Under the pieces are notes generated by a model that had not been told where the DNA came from, did not search any database, and was given only the letters and a program-made list of their open reading frames with translations. Position numbers and translations under genes: made by a program. 32,686 nucleotides of DNA from a virus, in the IMG/VR virus record IMGVR_UViG_3300044684_000366, positions 1 through 32,686 of that record; one strand, given 5' to 3'. Positions 1 through 9,420 of this stretch are shown piece after piece. How positions within the stretch are numbered: position 1 is the stretch's first letter; the number at the start of each line of letters is the position of its first letter.

Positions 1-2171
1 GATGTTTGCGGACCTAGCCAAGTACCATTTGTTGTTGTGTTTGGGGTAATGACAGCATTGCTGAATTTGAAATTTGCCGTTTGACCACTACCAGAACTTT
101 GAGAATAGGTGAAACCTCCAACGCCAATTTGTCCTTGCGTATATGTCGTGTCCGTTGCTGTTAATGTAGGTGTACTACTTCCGTTAAGATAGACATTATG
201 TACTCCAGCATTTGAGACAGTAATTTTGATATGAGTAGGATTTGATCCTACTGTTGTTTGTGCTAGTGTTGAAGTATTAGATGTTGTTGGCCCGTTCGCG
301 CCTTTAGAGAGTGTGCAATTATTTGAAATACCGGATTGTTGGAATGCAAATACATATGCCGCTGCTTGGTAGTTGGGAAATTCTCCGTTACTATACCAGT
401 ATGTTTGTAGATAATAAATATGCATTTCTGACGAAAAATTATTTGTATTTGGAATAGAAACATCAAAATCAATAGAAATACCATTTGCTGTTCCTATTAT
501 TCCTGCCCAATCAAGACGAGCAGTCCCTACTTGGTTATTTGAGCTTGTCACCTTAATATTAATACTGCATTGAGAGCTGGAAATTGATTGTGTTACTGTT
601 GTTGTATTTGCTGGGCCATAAAATAATATTTGATTCGCTATGGAGTTATTCAACCATGGTGATGTGATAGTCCCCATTGTTAGGTCCCCGCCTGTAGATG
701 CGGTTAATCCTGTATAAGTCCCTGCATTCCATTGAGCTTGTGTTGCAAATTGACCAATGACATCCGATTTTGTTGCGGATGGTGCCGAATTGATAATGAC
801 CTGAACATTTGAAAGAGTCGGGATAATTTCTGGATCTGCACCGCTAACAAATGTTTCTTTCAGCGTCAGGGTACATCCTGCAACATTTGACCCAGCGGGT
901 AAAGCGGGCAAAGTAGCGTTATTGGAACATTGCACATATGTAATACCACCATCATAGGAAACATAAATTGTAGCACTAGAACCGCCTGAAACCCAGGTGA
1001 CGCTTGAATTACTGATAAGTTTAACAGGATCAATATTGTAATTGGGGCTAATTCTGAAGGAACTGGCTACATTGATAACTGGAATGACCGATAAGATCAC
1101 GCTAGCTGGGGCATAACCCGTAATATAGGTAATTGGGGCTGGACTTAATTGTGTCGTTGTTGCGGTGGTACCAAAAAAAACTGTCCCTGAATCTAGATAG
1201 ACATTTTGATAATATGCTGTATATGATCCATTTTTTAATCCTCTTAATGTAATATAGACATTTTGAATTGTTTTGCCTGAATATGTAGCAAGAGAAAACC
1301 TCCTGACATACCATTTATCTTTGGCGACATTTGCAAGATCAGTTCCAGAATAGTCTGAATAGCCATTTTGATCAGAAGCGCTGATAGTACTCGATCCATC
1401 TGTAAAGTTGAGTCCTAATGTGAATTTTATTTCTGGTGAGACGCTTGAAATAAATATACTATAATTTAAAAAATCACTTGAGCCAAGTGTAAGAGAACCT
1501 GCCCAGATATTAAGTTGAATAACGGCAGTTGAAGAATCAAGAGGTAAATGTGCCTGAAACTTCAATCCGCTTACGGTTATTGGTTTCAAAGTATTATTGA
1601 CAGCCTGGACATTGGTAAGTGTGCCAGTTGCAAATGTTGATGTTGTATTCTCCGTAATCGTTATATTTGACCCAGCCTGCGCTAATTCAAGCCAGTTATT
1701 GCCGTCAGCATCAACAATGCCTTGCGTATTGTTCAGAATGCCCTGATTAAATTTCACCGCTGTATTATCCTCATGCTCAGCATAATTGACTGCAAGACCT
1801 TCTTGGCTGAGCACGTTGCTTAATTGGTCTACAACGATTTTTCCGGCCTGTGCCGATGTGCTATAAGTACGCGTAAAGGTACGTTTGTCTGCAAACCACT
1901 CAGGTCCAATACAGTCGATGCTATGCAATATCCAGCCAGTAGGATATTGTGGCACTTCTTTGTCCGTATTGATAACGCCGAAGAAGACCGTGCCTACATT
2001 TGGATCGGTGACGGTAACTTGCTCGCCTTTCTGAAAATGCACGCCTACATAGTCGATCACGTCGCACTGAAAACGCCCACGCTCCTGCAAATTGAGAGTG
2101 GCATCAAACTGATCCTCAATCATCGCTATGTCTGGATAGGTATATTGCCCGATAGTTATAGTTGCTGCCAT
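1..2171 (-). CDS. Distal tail / baseplate-hub-like protein, partial (C-terminus outside window)
   Basis: Open frame from an ATG at 2171, preceded at 7 nt by a GGGAGG ribosome binding site, and still open at base 1, so over 720 residues are present and the stop lies to the left. The first ~130 residues (starting MAATITIGQYTYPD) look like the beta-rich domain of tail hub proteins that follow the tape measure gene. The middle is Ser/Thr/Asn-rich beta structure. Residues about 560-690 look like a concanavalin/LamG-type lectin fold (strands around HIKITVSNAGVHNVYLNG). Its position directly after the tape measure supports a tail-tip, hub or receptor-binding role. The family is inferred from position and gross pattern; no catalytic motif was seen. 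Confidence 0.75.
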   Translation of the reverse strand, partial: MAATITIGQYTYPDIAMIEDQFDATLNLQERGRFQCDVIDYVGVHFQKGEQVTVTDPNVGTVFFGVINTDKEVPQYPTGWILHSIDCIGPEWFADKRTFTRTYSTSAQAGKIVVDQLSNVLSQEGLAVNYAEHEDNTAVKFNQGILNNTQGIVDADGNNWLELAQAGSNITITENTTSTFATGTLTNVQAVNNTLKPITVSGLKFQAHLPLDSSTAVIQLNIWAGSLTLGSSDFLNYSIFISSVSPEIKFTLGLNFTDGSSTISASDQNGYSDYSGTDLANVAKDKWYVRRFSLATYSGKTIQNVYITLRGLKNGSYTAYYQNVYLDSGTVFFGTTATTTQLSPAPITYITGYAPASVILSVIPVINVASSFRISPNYNIDPVKLISNSSVTWVSGGSSATIYVSYDGGITYVQCSNNATLPALPAGSNVAGCTLTLKETFVSGADPEIIPTLSNVQVIINSAPSATKSDVIGQFATQAQWNAGTYTGLTASTGGDLTMGTITSPWLNNSIANQILFYGPANTTTVTQSISSSQCSINIKVTSSNNQVGTARLDWAGIIGTANGISIDFDVSIPNTNNFSSEMHIYYLQTYWYSNGEFPNYQAAAYVFAFQQSGISNNCTLSKGANGPTTSNTSTLAQTTVGSNPTHIKITVSNAGVHNVYLNGSSTPTLTATDTTYTQGQIGVGGFTYSQSSGSGQTANFKFSNAVITPNTTTNGTWLGPQT

Positions 2172-2256
2172 ATAAACACCTCCCAACCAATTGGCTTCTG
2201 AGGCTGATTTGCGGCATAAGATGAGTATAGAACCTCAGAGGAGGGATACAAAATTT

Positions 2257-5200
2257 TCATACGTTTCGTATTCCTCCTTGAGCGCGAAGCTCGCCATGCT
2301 GATATTTCGTGACTATTTTACTAATACTCTTACCGTCCATGTCAATATGAATTGTCATATTTTGCGCAGTTTGAGTGCCTGCTGTTCCTGGTATAGCAGG
2401 CGTGAGTTGATATACGATTGGAATATCGCCTCTAACGTTGGCTGTGGTAGTTGCGTAAGTCGCCGGTATGCCTGCTGTTCCGCCTGTACTTGTGATATGT
2501 CTGATCGTGGCGTAGATATCATCGCCGCTCTGTTTCAGCTTTATGATGGTGTCTCCAGCAGCCGCAGCGGCCTGCGCGAGCGCAGTTTTTACGTCGGTTG
2601 CCATAGCTTTTGTATTTGGGAGAAAATTTTCGATGATTTGCAAAGCAGCTTGCTGTGAGACGGTAGCTAGCGCAGGTATCTGGGATTGCATGCCGGAAAC
2701 AAAATTTTGCAGAAAGTGGATGCCCCATTGGCTGTCACCGGCCAATGGACCGGCTGAAGGCTCACTATGACCAAAGAAACTTGCCGCAGAATTAGCAACC
2801 ATTGTCATAGCTGAATACACCGCATTACTGATATTCAAAAGTGCTATTTTTGCTTGATCTTCTATTAATTGCAATTTATTGTTAGCCGCTTGAGCAGCAG
2901 AAAGGTCTTGTTGAATACTTTGTATATCTGATTTTGCTAATGCTGATTGGGAATTAGCAAAATCAGATATACTGGAAAATACTTGTGATATTTGTTGTGC
3001 ACTACTATTCATCATTTGAACAGTAACATCCATTCCTTGTTGCACCTGGCCTTCTTGCTGTTGCGCATTTGATGACATTGCATTAATTTGAGCATTCGTT
3101 TGCTGTAATTGTGCAGACATTGCACTTGTTGCATTTTGCACACTTGATTCTGTAGAATTAATAGCAGATGAAACTGATTGTTGCATCTGGGAAATAGATT
3201 GACTAACACTAGCAATTTGCTGATTCATTTGGCTTACAGAAGAACTAACTGTCTGTTGCATGTTTGTAATTGCTAGATTTGCTTGTGAAACAGCTAAATT
3301 TACTTGCGCTGCCATTTGCTGTGTTGCTTGTGAAACTTGAGTTTGCATTTGATTGACAGATTGTGATACCTGCGATTGCATTTGCTGAAGAGAAGTTCCT
3401 ACACTACTTATTTTTTGCATCATGTTTTGCACATCTTGCTGAACCTTTATACTCATTTGATTAACAGCATTTTGTACTTGTTGAGTCATATTATTTGTGG
3501 CATTTGTTACTTTTGGAGTATCCTGCGTAATTTGGCTGGAAAACATACTCATCAGGTTAGGCATCCAGGTATCTGCCGTGGAAAGTGGGCCGGTTGCGGC
3601 TGGTGACTGGATACCAAGAAAGTTTTTGATGGTCTGAGCGACATTTGTTGCTGCTTTTTGCACTGTCGCAAGACCACTTGTGATGCCCTGAGCAAACATA
3701 TTCATCATGTTTGGCATCCAAGTGTTCGATGTTGCCAGCGGGCCTGTGGGAGGAGGAGAGTGAAATCCAAGGATAGACGCGATTTGCTGTCCGACATTCG
3801 TTGCAGCTTTAATAACAGCCTGAGCGCCATTCGTGATGCCTTGTGCAAACATATTCATCATGTTTGCAACCCAGGTCTGCACATTTTTGATGAGTCCGTT
3901 GAACCAATTCTGAATATTGGTCAACAGTGTAGCAAGAGGTTTTTGGATGTAGGTGGACCAGGCATTACCAAAAACAGTACTGACTTGTTTCCAGAGATTG
4001 GAGGCGGCTGTGCTCACCTGCGTTGTCGTAGTTGTCCACCATTTACTGATATTATTCCAGAGTGCCGAGAGCGCGCTAGAGATCGCATTCCAGGCACGGC
4101 TAAAGGCTTGAGAGACAGCATTCCAAGCGGTTGTAGCGAGATTTGCCATGCTATTCCACTGATCGGTAAGCCATTGAATGGAGGTATTCCAGGCCGACTG
4201 GATGGCATTTGTTACGTCTGAAACAGACGTCTCAACAGCCGATTGAACTGCTTGCCATGCACTGGTAGCTGCGTCTTTTAAACTATTCCATTGGTCTGTT
4301 ATCCAGGTGACAACATTCTCCCAGGTCTTTTTGAGCCAGGTAGTAACGTCAGTCATCACCTTTCGGATGAAATCAACGAGATCGGCAAAGTAGTAATTGT
4401 GTTGGTAGAGCCATTGAAAGTCATCGACAATGTTTTGAATGACTGATTTGATAAATTTGACTAAATCATTCCATGCTGTTTGAGCAGTATTCTGTATTGC
4501 CGACCAGGCGTTTTTCGCGGAGGTAACAATTCCGTTCCAGGCCGATTGTAAGTTTTGCGAAATACCTGAACCAATATCAGAGAAAATTTTAGCAATATTT
4601 TTCCATGCTGTTTGAGCAGCATCTGATATCGTTGACCATGCTTGCTTGAGTGTGTTTCCTATGCTCTCTCCAATATTCTGAAAAAAGCTTCCTGCTGCTC
4701 TCCATCCCTCTTGTATCTTGCTCCATGCGGCGAGCGCTACTCCGCTAATAATTTCCCATGCCCCTTGTAAATACGTTTTAATCCCATCCCATACACCCGA
4801 AAGCATGTCTTTAAAATCAGACCATGCCTGCTTCCAGTTGCCACCAAGAATATCAAGCCCGATGTTTATAATACCTGAAATGAGCGACCATGCCACTTTA
4901 ACGATACCTACGATCTCATCCCAGACGCCTTTGAGGAGAGGTGCAAGAAACGGCCAAACAGCATTCCAGACACGGAGGAATTCATCCAGATTGGTATTCC
5001 ACTGCGAAATCATCTGAACAAGGATAGGAGCAATACGTTGTGTGATTTCTACAACGAATTGACCAAGAGCAGCAACTGCCTGTGATACGTAGGGTGCCAG
5101 GAATTGAATAGCTTTTCCCAGCACATCTGAAATGACTCCAGCCAGCTTGATGGCATATGGAATGATGGCTTCAAAAACTGGTAGCAGAGCTGAAAAAGCG

Positions 5201-6819
5201 CCTTGAAAAGCATTGTGTACGGTATTACCAACAGAAGAGAGTGTGCCCAACAAACTCTGTCCTGCTTTTGCTAACTGGATAAATCCAGGCTCAGCCTGCT
5301 TAAACGCTGGTATCACTGAGCTTTGAAACCATTTACCCAAATCTTGTGCATGAGACGAAAGAGCCTGGAGCAAATTTGCACCAGGACTCATATTGGCAAA
5401 AAACTTCATCACCTGTGTTGTAACCGGCCCAATCGTACTGTCTACAGCAAAGAGGATGCCATTAAAGCCAGCTATAATTGGATTAAGACCGTTTTTTACA
5501 AAATTGCTTGCTGTACTACCTATTGACTGAAACATTGGAGCAAGCGAAGATGCAATAACACTTGCTACCTGGCTGACAATATCTTTAACATAGGCAAATC
5601 CTACTCCAAGTAATTTGAAGGTCTCCTGAAATTTAGAAAGAGGCCCGTTTGCTGAGTTTGTACCATTGATTAAATTGCTGAGCCCTCCAACAAAATCCCC
5701 AATTTTAGTAACAACGGGCGTTACAATTGGAAGCAGTTTTTCGCCAAGCGTGATCAGTAAAACATTAAGAGCAGCCTTAGCGCGATCTATTTGAAAATTA
5801 AAATCTTGCTGGACAAGAGCCCATCCCTGAACATCTCCCTTTCCATTCGCCATCGCAGCACTAATACTTTTGATATTGTTTTCATAGGCTTGCATATTTT
5901 GACCACCAAGCATCAGCGCAACGTTGTAACCGGTCGCACCACCCATGATCGCTTTAAAAGCGGCGACGGCCTGGACACTGCCTGCCGGGAATTTTTTGTT
6001 GACGTGATCCTCAATAAGCTGAATAGCAGCAGCCAAGCCCTGATTACTTAGCGTGTCCTTTAGTTGCTGTGCAGACAACCCAACTTCTTGCATCGCTTTT
6101 TGAGCAGATGCTCCCGGCGCCGCAAGCGAACGAATGGCATTAGCGAGGTTCATTGATGCACGCTGAGCGGTCATGCCTGCATTGGTCATAGTACTGATCG
6201 CACCAGCGACCTGTGGGAAAGAAATATGCAGTGAGGATGCCAGTGGAAGTACATTGCCCATGGCCGAGGCCATATCCTGCATGTGTGTCTTTCCAGCAGC
6301 GACTGCTGCCACCAAGCCGTTCATGGCACTCGTGGCAGCAGTCGCTGGCATGTGATAATCAGTCAGCGTGGTAGTCAAAGCCTTAGCTACTGTGTCAAGA
6401 TCCGCATTTCCCACTCGTGCCCCCTCCGCAGCCGCTTTCAAAACTTGAAGTCCCGCTGCGCCGTGTTGCCCACTACTCTCTATCTCATACATTGCTGCCG
6501 ATAAGTCTTTTGTTGACGTGCCCGTCGCTGTAGACAATTGCAATATTCCAGCACTGACTTGTTTTATATTGCTTTGTGCCTCCCCTGCACCAGTCACAAG
6601 TTGTGTCATCGATTGCTGAAAATCTCCGGCTGATTTGACTGCTGCAACACCAATCCCAACCACAGCAGCGGCAGCGGCAGCGCCCGCAGTAACAACACCT
6701 CCCAATGCACTACCACCTGTAAGGCCCTTGAGCGTTTGAGTAACGCCACTTACTACAGATTGCACATTAGATGCATTTGCGCTTATAAGTATATTAAGTG
6801 CCAGGTCTCCTGCTGCCAA
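2257..6819 (-). CDS. Phage tail tape measure protein (TP901-like)
   Basis: 1,520 residues from a TTG start with an AAAGGTG site upstream, 11 nt after the stop of the frameshifted tail chaperone. The N-terminus has a hydrophobic Ala/Gly stretch (~45-65) followed by the TP901-type core (about 65-290). The middle is rich in AW..I repeats typical of tape measures. A motif of the form G-HSP-TGPL-W occurs several times (about 1015-1090 and again near 1345-1375), as in tape measures ending in FLGI-SPS units. Between these copies, residues ~1091-1345 are a Gln/Ser/Asn/Met-rich coiled coil encoded by visibly AT-richer DNA. It sets tail length and is ejected during infection. The order chaperones - tape measure - distal tail protein is canonical. 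Confidence 0.93.
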   Translation of the reverse strand: MAAGDLALNILISANASNVQSVVSGVTQTLKGLTGGSALGGVVTAGAAAAAAVVGIGVAAVKSAGDFQQSMTQLVTGAGEAQSNIKQVSAGILQLSTATGTSTKDLSAAMYEIESSGQHGAAGLQVLKAAAEGARVGNADLDTVAKALTTTLTDYHMPATAATSAMNGLVAAVAAGKTHMQDMASAMGNVLPLASSLHISFPQVAGAISTMTNAGMTAQRASMNLANAIRSLAAPGASAQKAMQEVGLSAQQLKDTLSNQGLAAAIQLIEDHVNKKFPAGSVQAVAAFKAIMGGATGYNVALMLGGQNMQAYENNIKSISAAMANGKGDVQGWALVQQDFNFQIDRAKAALNVLLITLGEKLLPIVTPVVTKIGDFVGGLSNLINGTNSANGPLSKFQETFKLLGVGFAYVKDIVSQVASVIASSLAPMFQSIGSTASNFVKNGLNPIIAGFNGILFAVDSTIGPVTTQVMKFFANMSPGANLLQALSSHAQDLGKWFQSSVIPAFKQAEPGFIQLAKAGQSLLGTLSSVGNTVHNAFQGAFSALLPVFEAIIPYAIKLAGVISDVLGKAIQFLAPYVSQAVAALGQFVVEITQRIAPILVQMISQWNTNLDEFLRVWNAVWPFLAPLLKGVWDEIVGIVKVAWSLISGIINIGLDILGGNWKQAWSDFKDMLSGVWDGIKTYLQGAWEIISGVALAAWSKIQEGWRAAGSFFQNIGESIGNTLKQAWSTISDAAQTAWKNIAKIFSDIGSGISQNLQSAWNGIVTSAKNAWSAIQNTAQTAWNDLVKFIKSVIQNIVDDFQWLYQHNYYFADLVDFIRKVMTDVTTWLKKTWENVVTWITDQWNSLKDAATSAWQAVQSAVETSVSDVTNAIQSAWNTSIQWLTDQWNSMANLATTAWNAVSQAFSRAWNAISSALSALWNNISKWWTTTTTQVSTAASNLWKQVSTVFGNAWSTYIQKPLATLLTNIQNWFNGLIKNVQTWVANMMNMFAQGITNGAQAVIKAATNVGQQIASILGFHSPPPTGPLATSNTWMPNMMNMFAQGITSGLATVQKAATNVAQTIKNFLGIQSPAATGPLSTADTWMPNLMSMFSSQITQDTPKVTNATNNMTQQVQNAVNQMSIKVQQDVQNMMQKISSVGTSLQQMQSQVSQSVNQMQTQVSQATQQMAAQVNLAVSQANLAITNMQQTVSSSVSQMNQQIASVSQSISQMQQSVSSAINSTESSVQNATSAMSAQLQQTNAQINAMSSNAQQQEGQVQQGMDVTVQMMNSSAQQISQVFSSISDFANSQSALAKSDIQSIQQDLSAAQAANNKLQLIEDQAKIALLNISNAVYSAMTMVANSAASFFGHSEPSAGPLAGDSQWGIHFLQNFVSGMQSQIPALATVSQQAALQIIENFLPNTKAMATDVKTALAQAAAAAGDTIIKLKQSGDDIYATIRHITSTGGTAGIPATYATTTANVRGDIPIVYQLTPAIPGTAGTQTAQNMTIHIDMDGKSISKIVTKYQHGELRAQGGIRNV

Positions 6820-6830
6820 TTAGCACACCT

Positions 6831-7417
6831 TTACTTTGCTTCTTCTTTTGCTTCTCTTTGAACTGCCCATTTTGCCGCAATGCGCAACTTATGTTTGACT
6901 GCTTTCTCTTGTGGACTGGATAGATACCCCCAATATCCGCCGAAGAGTGGGTACAACTCTTCTTCAAAGATCTCTATAGGCGTACTTTCGCCATGTTTGA
7001 GCTTACCTCGATATGCTCGTTGACAGAGTCTAAAAAATCCTCCTGTTCCTCTTCTGACATCGCACTAGCTAACTGGTCGAGCCGTTCCAGGATCGGATTG
7101 CTATAATTAGCTGGCAATTGGCGAATATTTGCCGGTGTAACTGGCACTTTTTGTCCATGACGCAAAAAAGTCCAGTCGATAATCATGCGGTCAAGCAATG
7201 CATAGCGCCCAGTTCCGGCCTGCATCTGCATGTCGCCCTGTTTGCTGGACTTGACATAATGGTTGTTTACATATTCCTGGTCAGCGACGGTTACTATTCC
7301 CTTCAACAAAACTTGTTCGTGCTGTTCCCATCCCCATTTTCGGCGAAATGCGTCAGATGCTGTTGTATTATTGGGGTCTGGTAAGATAATCGGTTCTACA
7401 TCGTCAAATGCGCCCAT
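6831..7417 (-). CDS. Tail assembly chaperone, -1 frameshift product (gpG-T-like)
   Basis: Reading 7417 to 7031 in the gpG frame, slipping back one base at 7037-7031 and continuing from 7031 to the TAA at 6833-6831 gives a 195-residue fusion. The 66-residue extension (contains HGESTPIEIFEEELYPLF and ends KWAVQREAKEEAK) is rich in charged and aromatic residues, as usual for the T domain that contacts the tape measure. It has no start codon with a ribosome site of its own. The tape measure TTG start follows 11 nt after its stop. Known in lambda and many siphophages; here inferred from the heptamer, frame and position. Confidence 0.85.
6974..7417 (-). CDS. Tail assembly chaperone, short form (gpG-like)
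   Basis: 147 residues (starts MGAFDDVEPIILPDPNN). It lies between the tail tube gene and the tape measure gene, where phages encode a pair of tail assembly chaperones. The frame ends at a TAG at 6976-6974. A slippery heptamer T TTT TTA lies in frame 56 nt before the stop, and the -1 frame beyond it encodes a gpT-like extension, which supports the assignment better than sequence similarity does. The protein should coat the tape measure during tail assembly and be absent from the virion. Confidence 0.85.
   Translation of the reverse strand: MGAFDDVEPIILPDPNNTTASDAFRRKWGWEQHEQVLLKGIVTVADQEYVNNHYVKSSKQGDMQMQAGTGRYALLDRMIIDWTFLRHGQKVPVTPANIRQLPANYSNPILERLDQLASAMSEEEQEDFLDSVNEHIEVSSNMAKVRL
7031..7037 (-). 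promoter_or_regulatory. Programmed -1 ribosomal frameshift site (TTTTTTA)
   Basis: On the minus strand the codons GAT-TTT-TTA present the heptamer T TTT TTA in the right phase for tandem slippage by -1. The -1 frame is open for 66 codons beyond it. No obvious downstream pseudoknot was worked out. Confidence 0.85.
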
Positions 7418-7444
7418 GATGTCCCTCTTTTCTGCTTGATTGAA

Positions 7445-9055
7445 TTATGCTGTATAGTTCGGTGGCATCTGCGAGATGACGGCTAGCTTGTATGCTCCGC
7501 CGATTCCGCTATCATACTCTGTTTGCCAGGTAGATGTTGCTACCACACTGCCTTTGCTTGGATCAGATGTGACATCAAACCCACCGTCAGAGCGAACTGG
7601 TAGTGTCCAGGTCCACGATTTGTAGTAAGCGGTGCCTGATGAGGTGCCTATGTACTGCCCAAGAAACTGGACAGCTAGGTATTGCTTGAGGTTTTGGCGA
7701 AATTGCTCATATTGCAGGAGATCAATGAAGTCAAATACGACTGTTGCAGTACAACTGCGTTTAACGGGGTAGGCACGGTTGTAACTCTGTGTGTTTACAA
7801 ATGTAAAGTGATCTTCCTGCGGAACTTTCAAGTCAACTTTTAATTCTTCAATGTTGACATTCTGAGTGGTTAATGGCGTGCCAGTAATAGCATCCAGATA
7901 TACTTGTGTCTGCCAGCCAACAATCGGCAGGTCATTCAGGTTGACACCAAGAGCGGCGATGCGATTTGTACCAGAAAGTGGTGTTGTGGTTCTGTCTCCA
8001 ATTGGTAAGCGATCCTGGGCCTTACCTTTTCCAGTTAAAGAGATTTCACTTTGCACTTTGGCATCAAATGTACCTTCCTCAAAAATGGAAAAAGGATGTG
8101 TCCATGAACCAGTACCGTCATACCACTCAACTACAGCAGAGTACTGCGCAGCGCCTGATAAAAACGTATATTGCCATCCAAAAACTCCTGTCACTGCAAG
8201 CGTAGCCACCGTACTGGCATTAGTAATACCTGATGCATTGATCGCAGAGTACACATTACTGCTGTAATAGGTTCCATTTCCGGTGATGGAAATAGACTCA
8301 GATACATTTGTTACTCCATTTACTGTTCCAGTAAGTGTAAGTGTGCCAGGCGTTGTGAATGCAGTAATCGCTAAAATGATTTTCATCCCCGGCGCCGTAG
8401 GCTGCGTTGTTAAACTCATCGTCGAAGTGATGGATGTGGCAGATAATAAAGAGGCTGGTGTGGATGGGATGGTCGCCGTGGAGACTGGCGCGCCCATTAT
8501 TACATAAGGCCACCATAAACTAATATCAGCGTAGACATCTTGTTTAATCTCATCAATGGTTGTATTCTGGATAAGTTGCACAACCTTTTTGTCACGTTCA
8601 ATAAGTGCATTGTGCTCGTTTGGTGAATAAATCTTTGGTGTACGTTTCGATTTTACAGTTGACGGTAAAGCGTACTTTCCGGCTTGTATACCATAAATAG
8701 CAATAATGCCATTAGTCAAACCTGTTGCTGTGATATTAGTGAGAGCGGTATAAGCGTTAACAGAAACGATTTCAAAATTTGCCATCTGCCCTGATTGCAC
8801 TTGCTGTTGTGTTAATGCTGCCACAGTAAAGGTCTCCGAGTTGCCAGGAACACCGGTACCATTAATGGTAAAGCTTCCAGAGGCTGTAAAATTGGTAAGT
8901 TTAATATGAAGCCTCATCCCAGTGCTGCCAGACGGCGCTGTAATACCTGTTATAGTAGCGGTGATAGCCGTGGGAATGAGTAATTGCTGTTCACCAGGAT
9001 TGGCCTCAACAATGATATTGGCTACACCTTTTGCTGCTGTTGCGGTTATAGGCAT
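7445..9055 (-). CDS. Major tail (tube) protein with duplicated beta-sandwich inserts
   Basis: 536 residues; the ATG at 9055 directly follows the stop of the upstream gene (9058-9056). The C-terminal ~200 residues (e.g. NIEELKVDLKVPQEDHF, YEQFRQNLKQYLAVQFLG) have the alternating strand pattern of a tube protein. The N-terminal part holds two similar Thr/Ser/Gly-rich beta domains (about 15-120 and 195-300; compare GMRLHIKLTNFTASGSFTIN with GMKIILAITAFTTPGTLTLT), apparently a duplication, likely exposed on the tube surface. It sits just before the tail chaperone pair, the standard place for the tube gene. Confidence 0.8.
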   Translation of the reverse strand: MPITATAAKGVANIIVEANPGEQQLLIPTAITATITGITAPSGSTGMRLHIKLTNFTASGSFTINGTGVPGNSETFTVAALTQQQVQSGQMANFEIVSVNAYTALTNITATGLTNGIIAIYGIQAGKYALPSTVKSKRTPKIYSPNEHNALIERDKKVVQLIQNTTIDEIKQDVYADISLWWPYVIMGAPVSTATIPSTPASLLSATSITSTMSLTTQPTAPGMKIILAITAFTTPGTLTLTGTVNGVTNVSESISITGNGTYYSSNVYSAINASGITNASTVATLAVTGVFGWQYTFLSGAAQYSAVVEWYDGTGSWTHPFSIFEEGTFDAKVQSEISLTGKGKAQDRLPIGDRTTTPLSGTNRIAALGVNLNDLPIVGWQTQVYLDAITGTPLTTQNVNIEELKVDLKVPQEDHFTFVNTQSYNRAYPVKRSCTATVVFDFIDLLQYEQFRQNLKQYLAVQFLGQYIGTSSGTAYYKSWTWTLPVRSDGGFDVTSDPSKGSVVATSTWQTEYDSGIGGAYKLAVISQMPPNYTA

Positions 9056-9340
9056 TTATTTGTCTACCTTTCTAGATTTATTGTCTGTTGCCCTTTTAAC
9101 TGCAACAGGTGATGACTGTTGCTCCGCTCCAATAATGCTTGGCCTGGTTGATTGAAGCAACGCTGTAAGCATGCGTGAGGTGATAATTTGATCCTCATCC
9201 GCAGGAGGCACTGCGAGAAGGCGCGTCGCTACGACTTTGTTTTCATCTGTGTCAATATCTATTTCTTGACCTGCATGGAATTCACCAGGAATGCCTGGAA
9301 TAACCATACTTGATCCAATAATTTTATAGGTCTGTATCAA
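9056..9340 (-). CDS. Small tail-region protein of unknown function (TTG start)
   Basis: About 94 residues. The frame is open further upstream to an ATG at 9412, but that reading would run through the terminator hairpin at 9363-9390 and has no ribosome site. A TTG at 9340-9338 is preceded by GGGAGG at 6 nt, so I place the start there (LIQTYKIIGSSMVIPGIPGEF). The N-terminal half is beta-rich and hydrophobic; the C-terminus is basic (VAVKRATDNKSRKVDK). Its stop abuts the tail tube ATG, so the two are probably translated from one message. Function not recognised. Confidence 0.7.
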   Translation of the reverse strand: MIQTYKIIGSSMVIPGIPGEFHAGQEIDIDTDENKVVATRLLAVPPADEDQIITSRMLTALLQSTRPSIIGAEQQSSPVAVKRATDNKSRKVDK

Positions 9341-9362
9341 AGGTGCCTCCCTTGCCAGAAAT

Positions 9363-9390
9363 AAAAAAACTTGAGTTGGTGGCTCAAGGC
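9363..9390 (-). terminator. Intrinsic terminator, GAGCCAC-loop family (copy 1)
   Basis: Minus-strand stem CTTGAG / CTCAAG around the loop CCACCAA, followed by seven T. It is preceded by CGAGCC. It lies about 30 nt after the beta-helix gene stop and 23 nt before the TTG start of the next gene, with no room for a promoter in between. Confidence 0.85.
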
Positions 9391-9420
9391 TCGAAAAGGT
9401 TTTATGTAACAAAAAAAGAT

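Noticed and set aside
2196-2240. Inverted repeat TCTGAGG / CCTCAGA after the tape measure stop, as a seventh terminator
   Set aside because: The spacer is about 27 nt and no T-run follows; it lacks the family loop.
2191-2658. A 155-codon plus-strand frame across the end of the tape measure gene
   Set aside because: Cys-rich shadow frame opposite an obvious coding sequence.
3658-4221. A 187-codon plus-strand frame inside the tape measure gene
   Set aside because: Shadow of the repetitive tape measure sequence; no ribosome site and unlikely composition.
9341-9412. Upstream extension of the small gene at 9056-9340 to an ATG at 9412
   Set aside because: It would be translated through a terminator hairpin; a TTG with a good ribosome site follows the hairpin.
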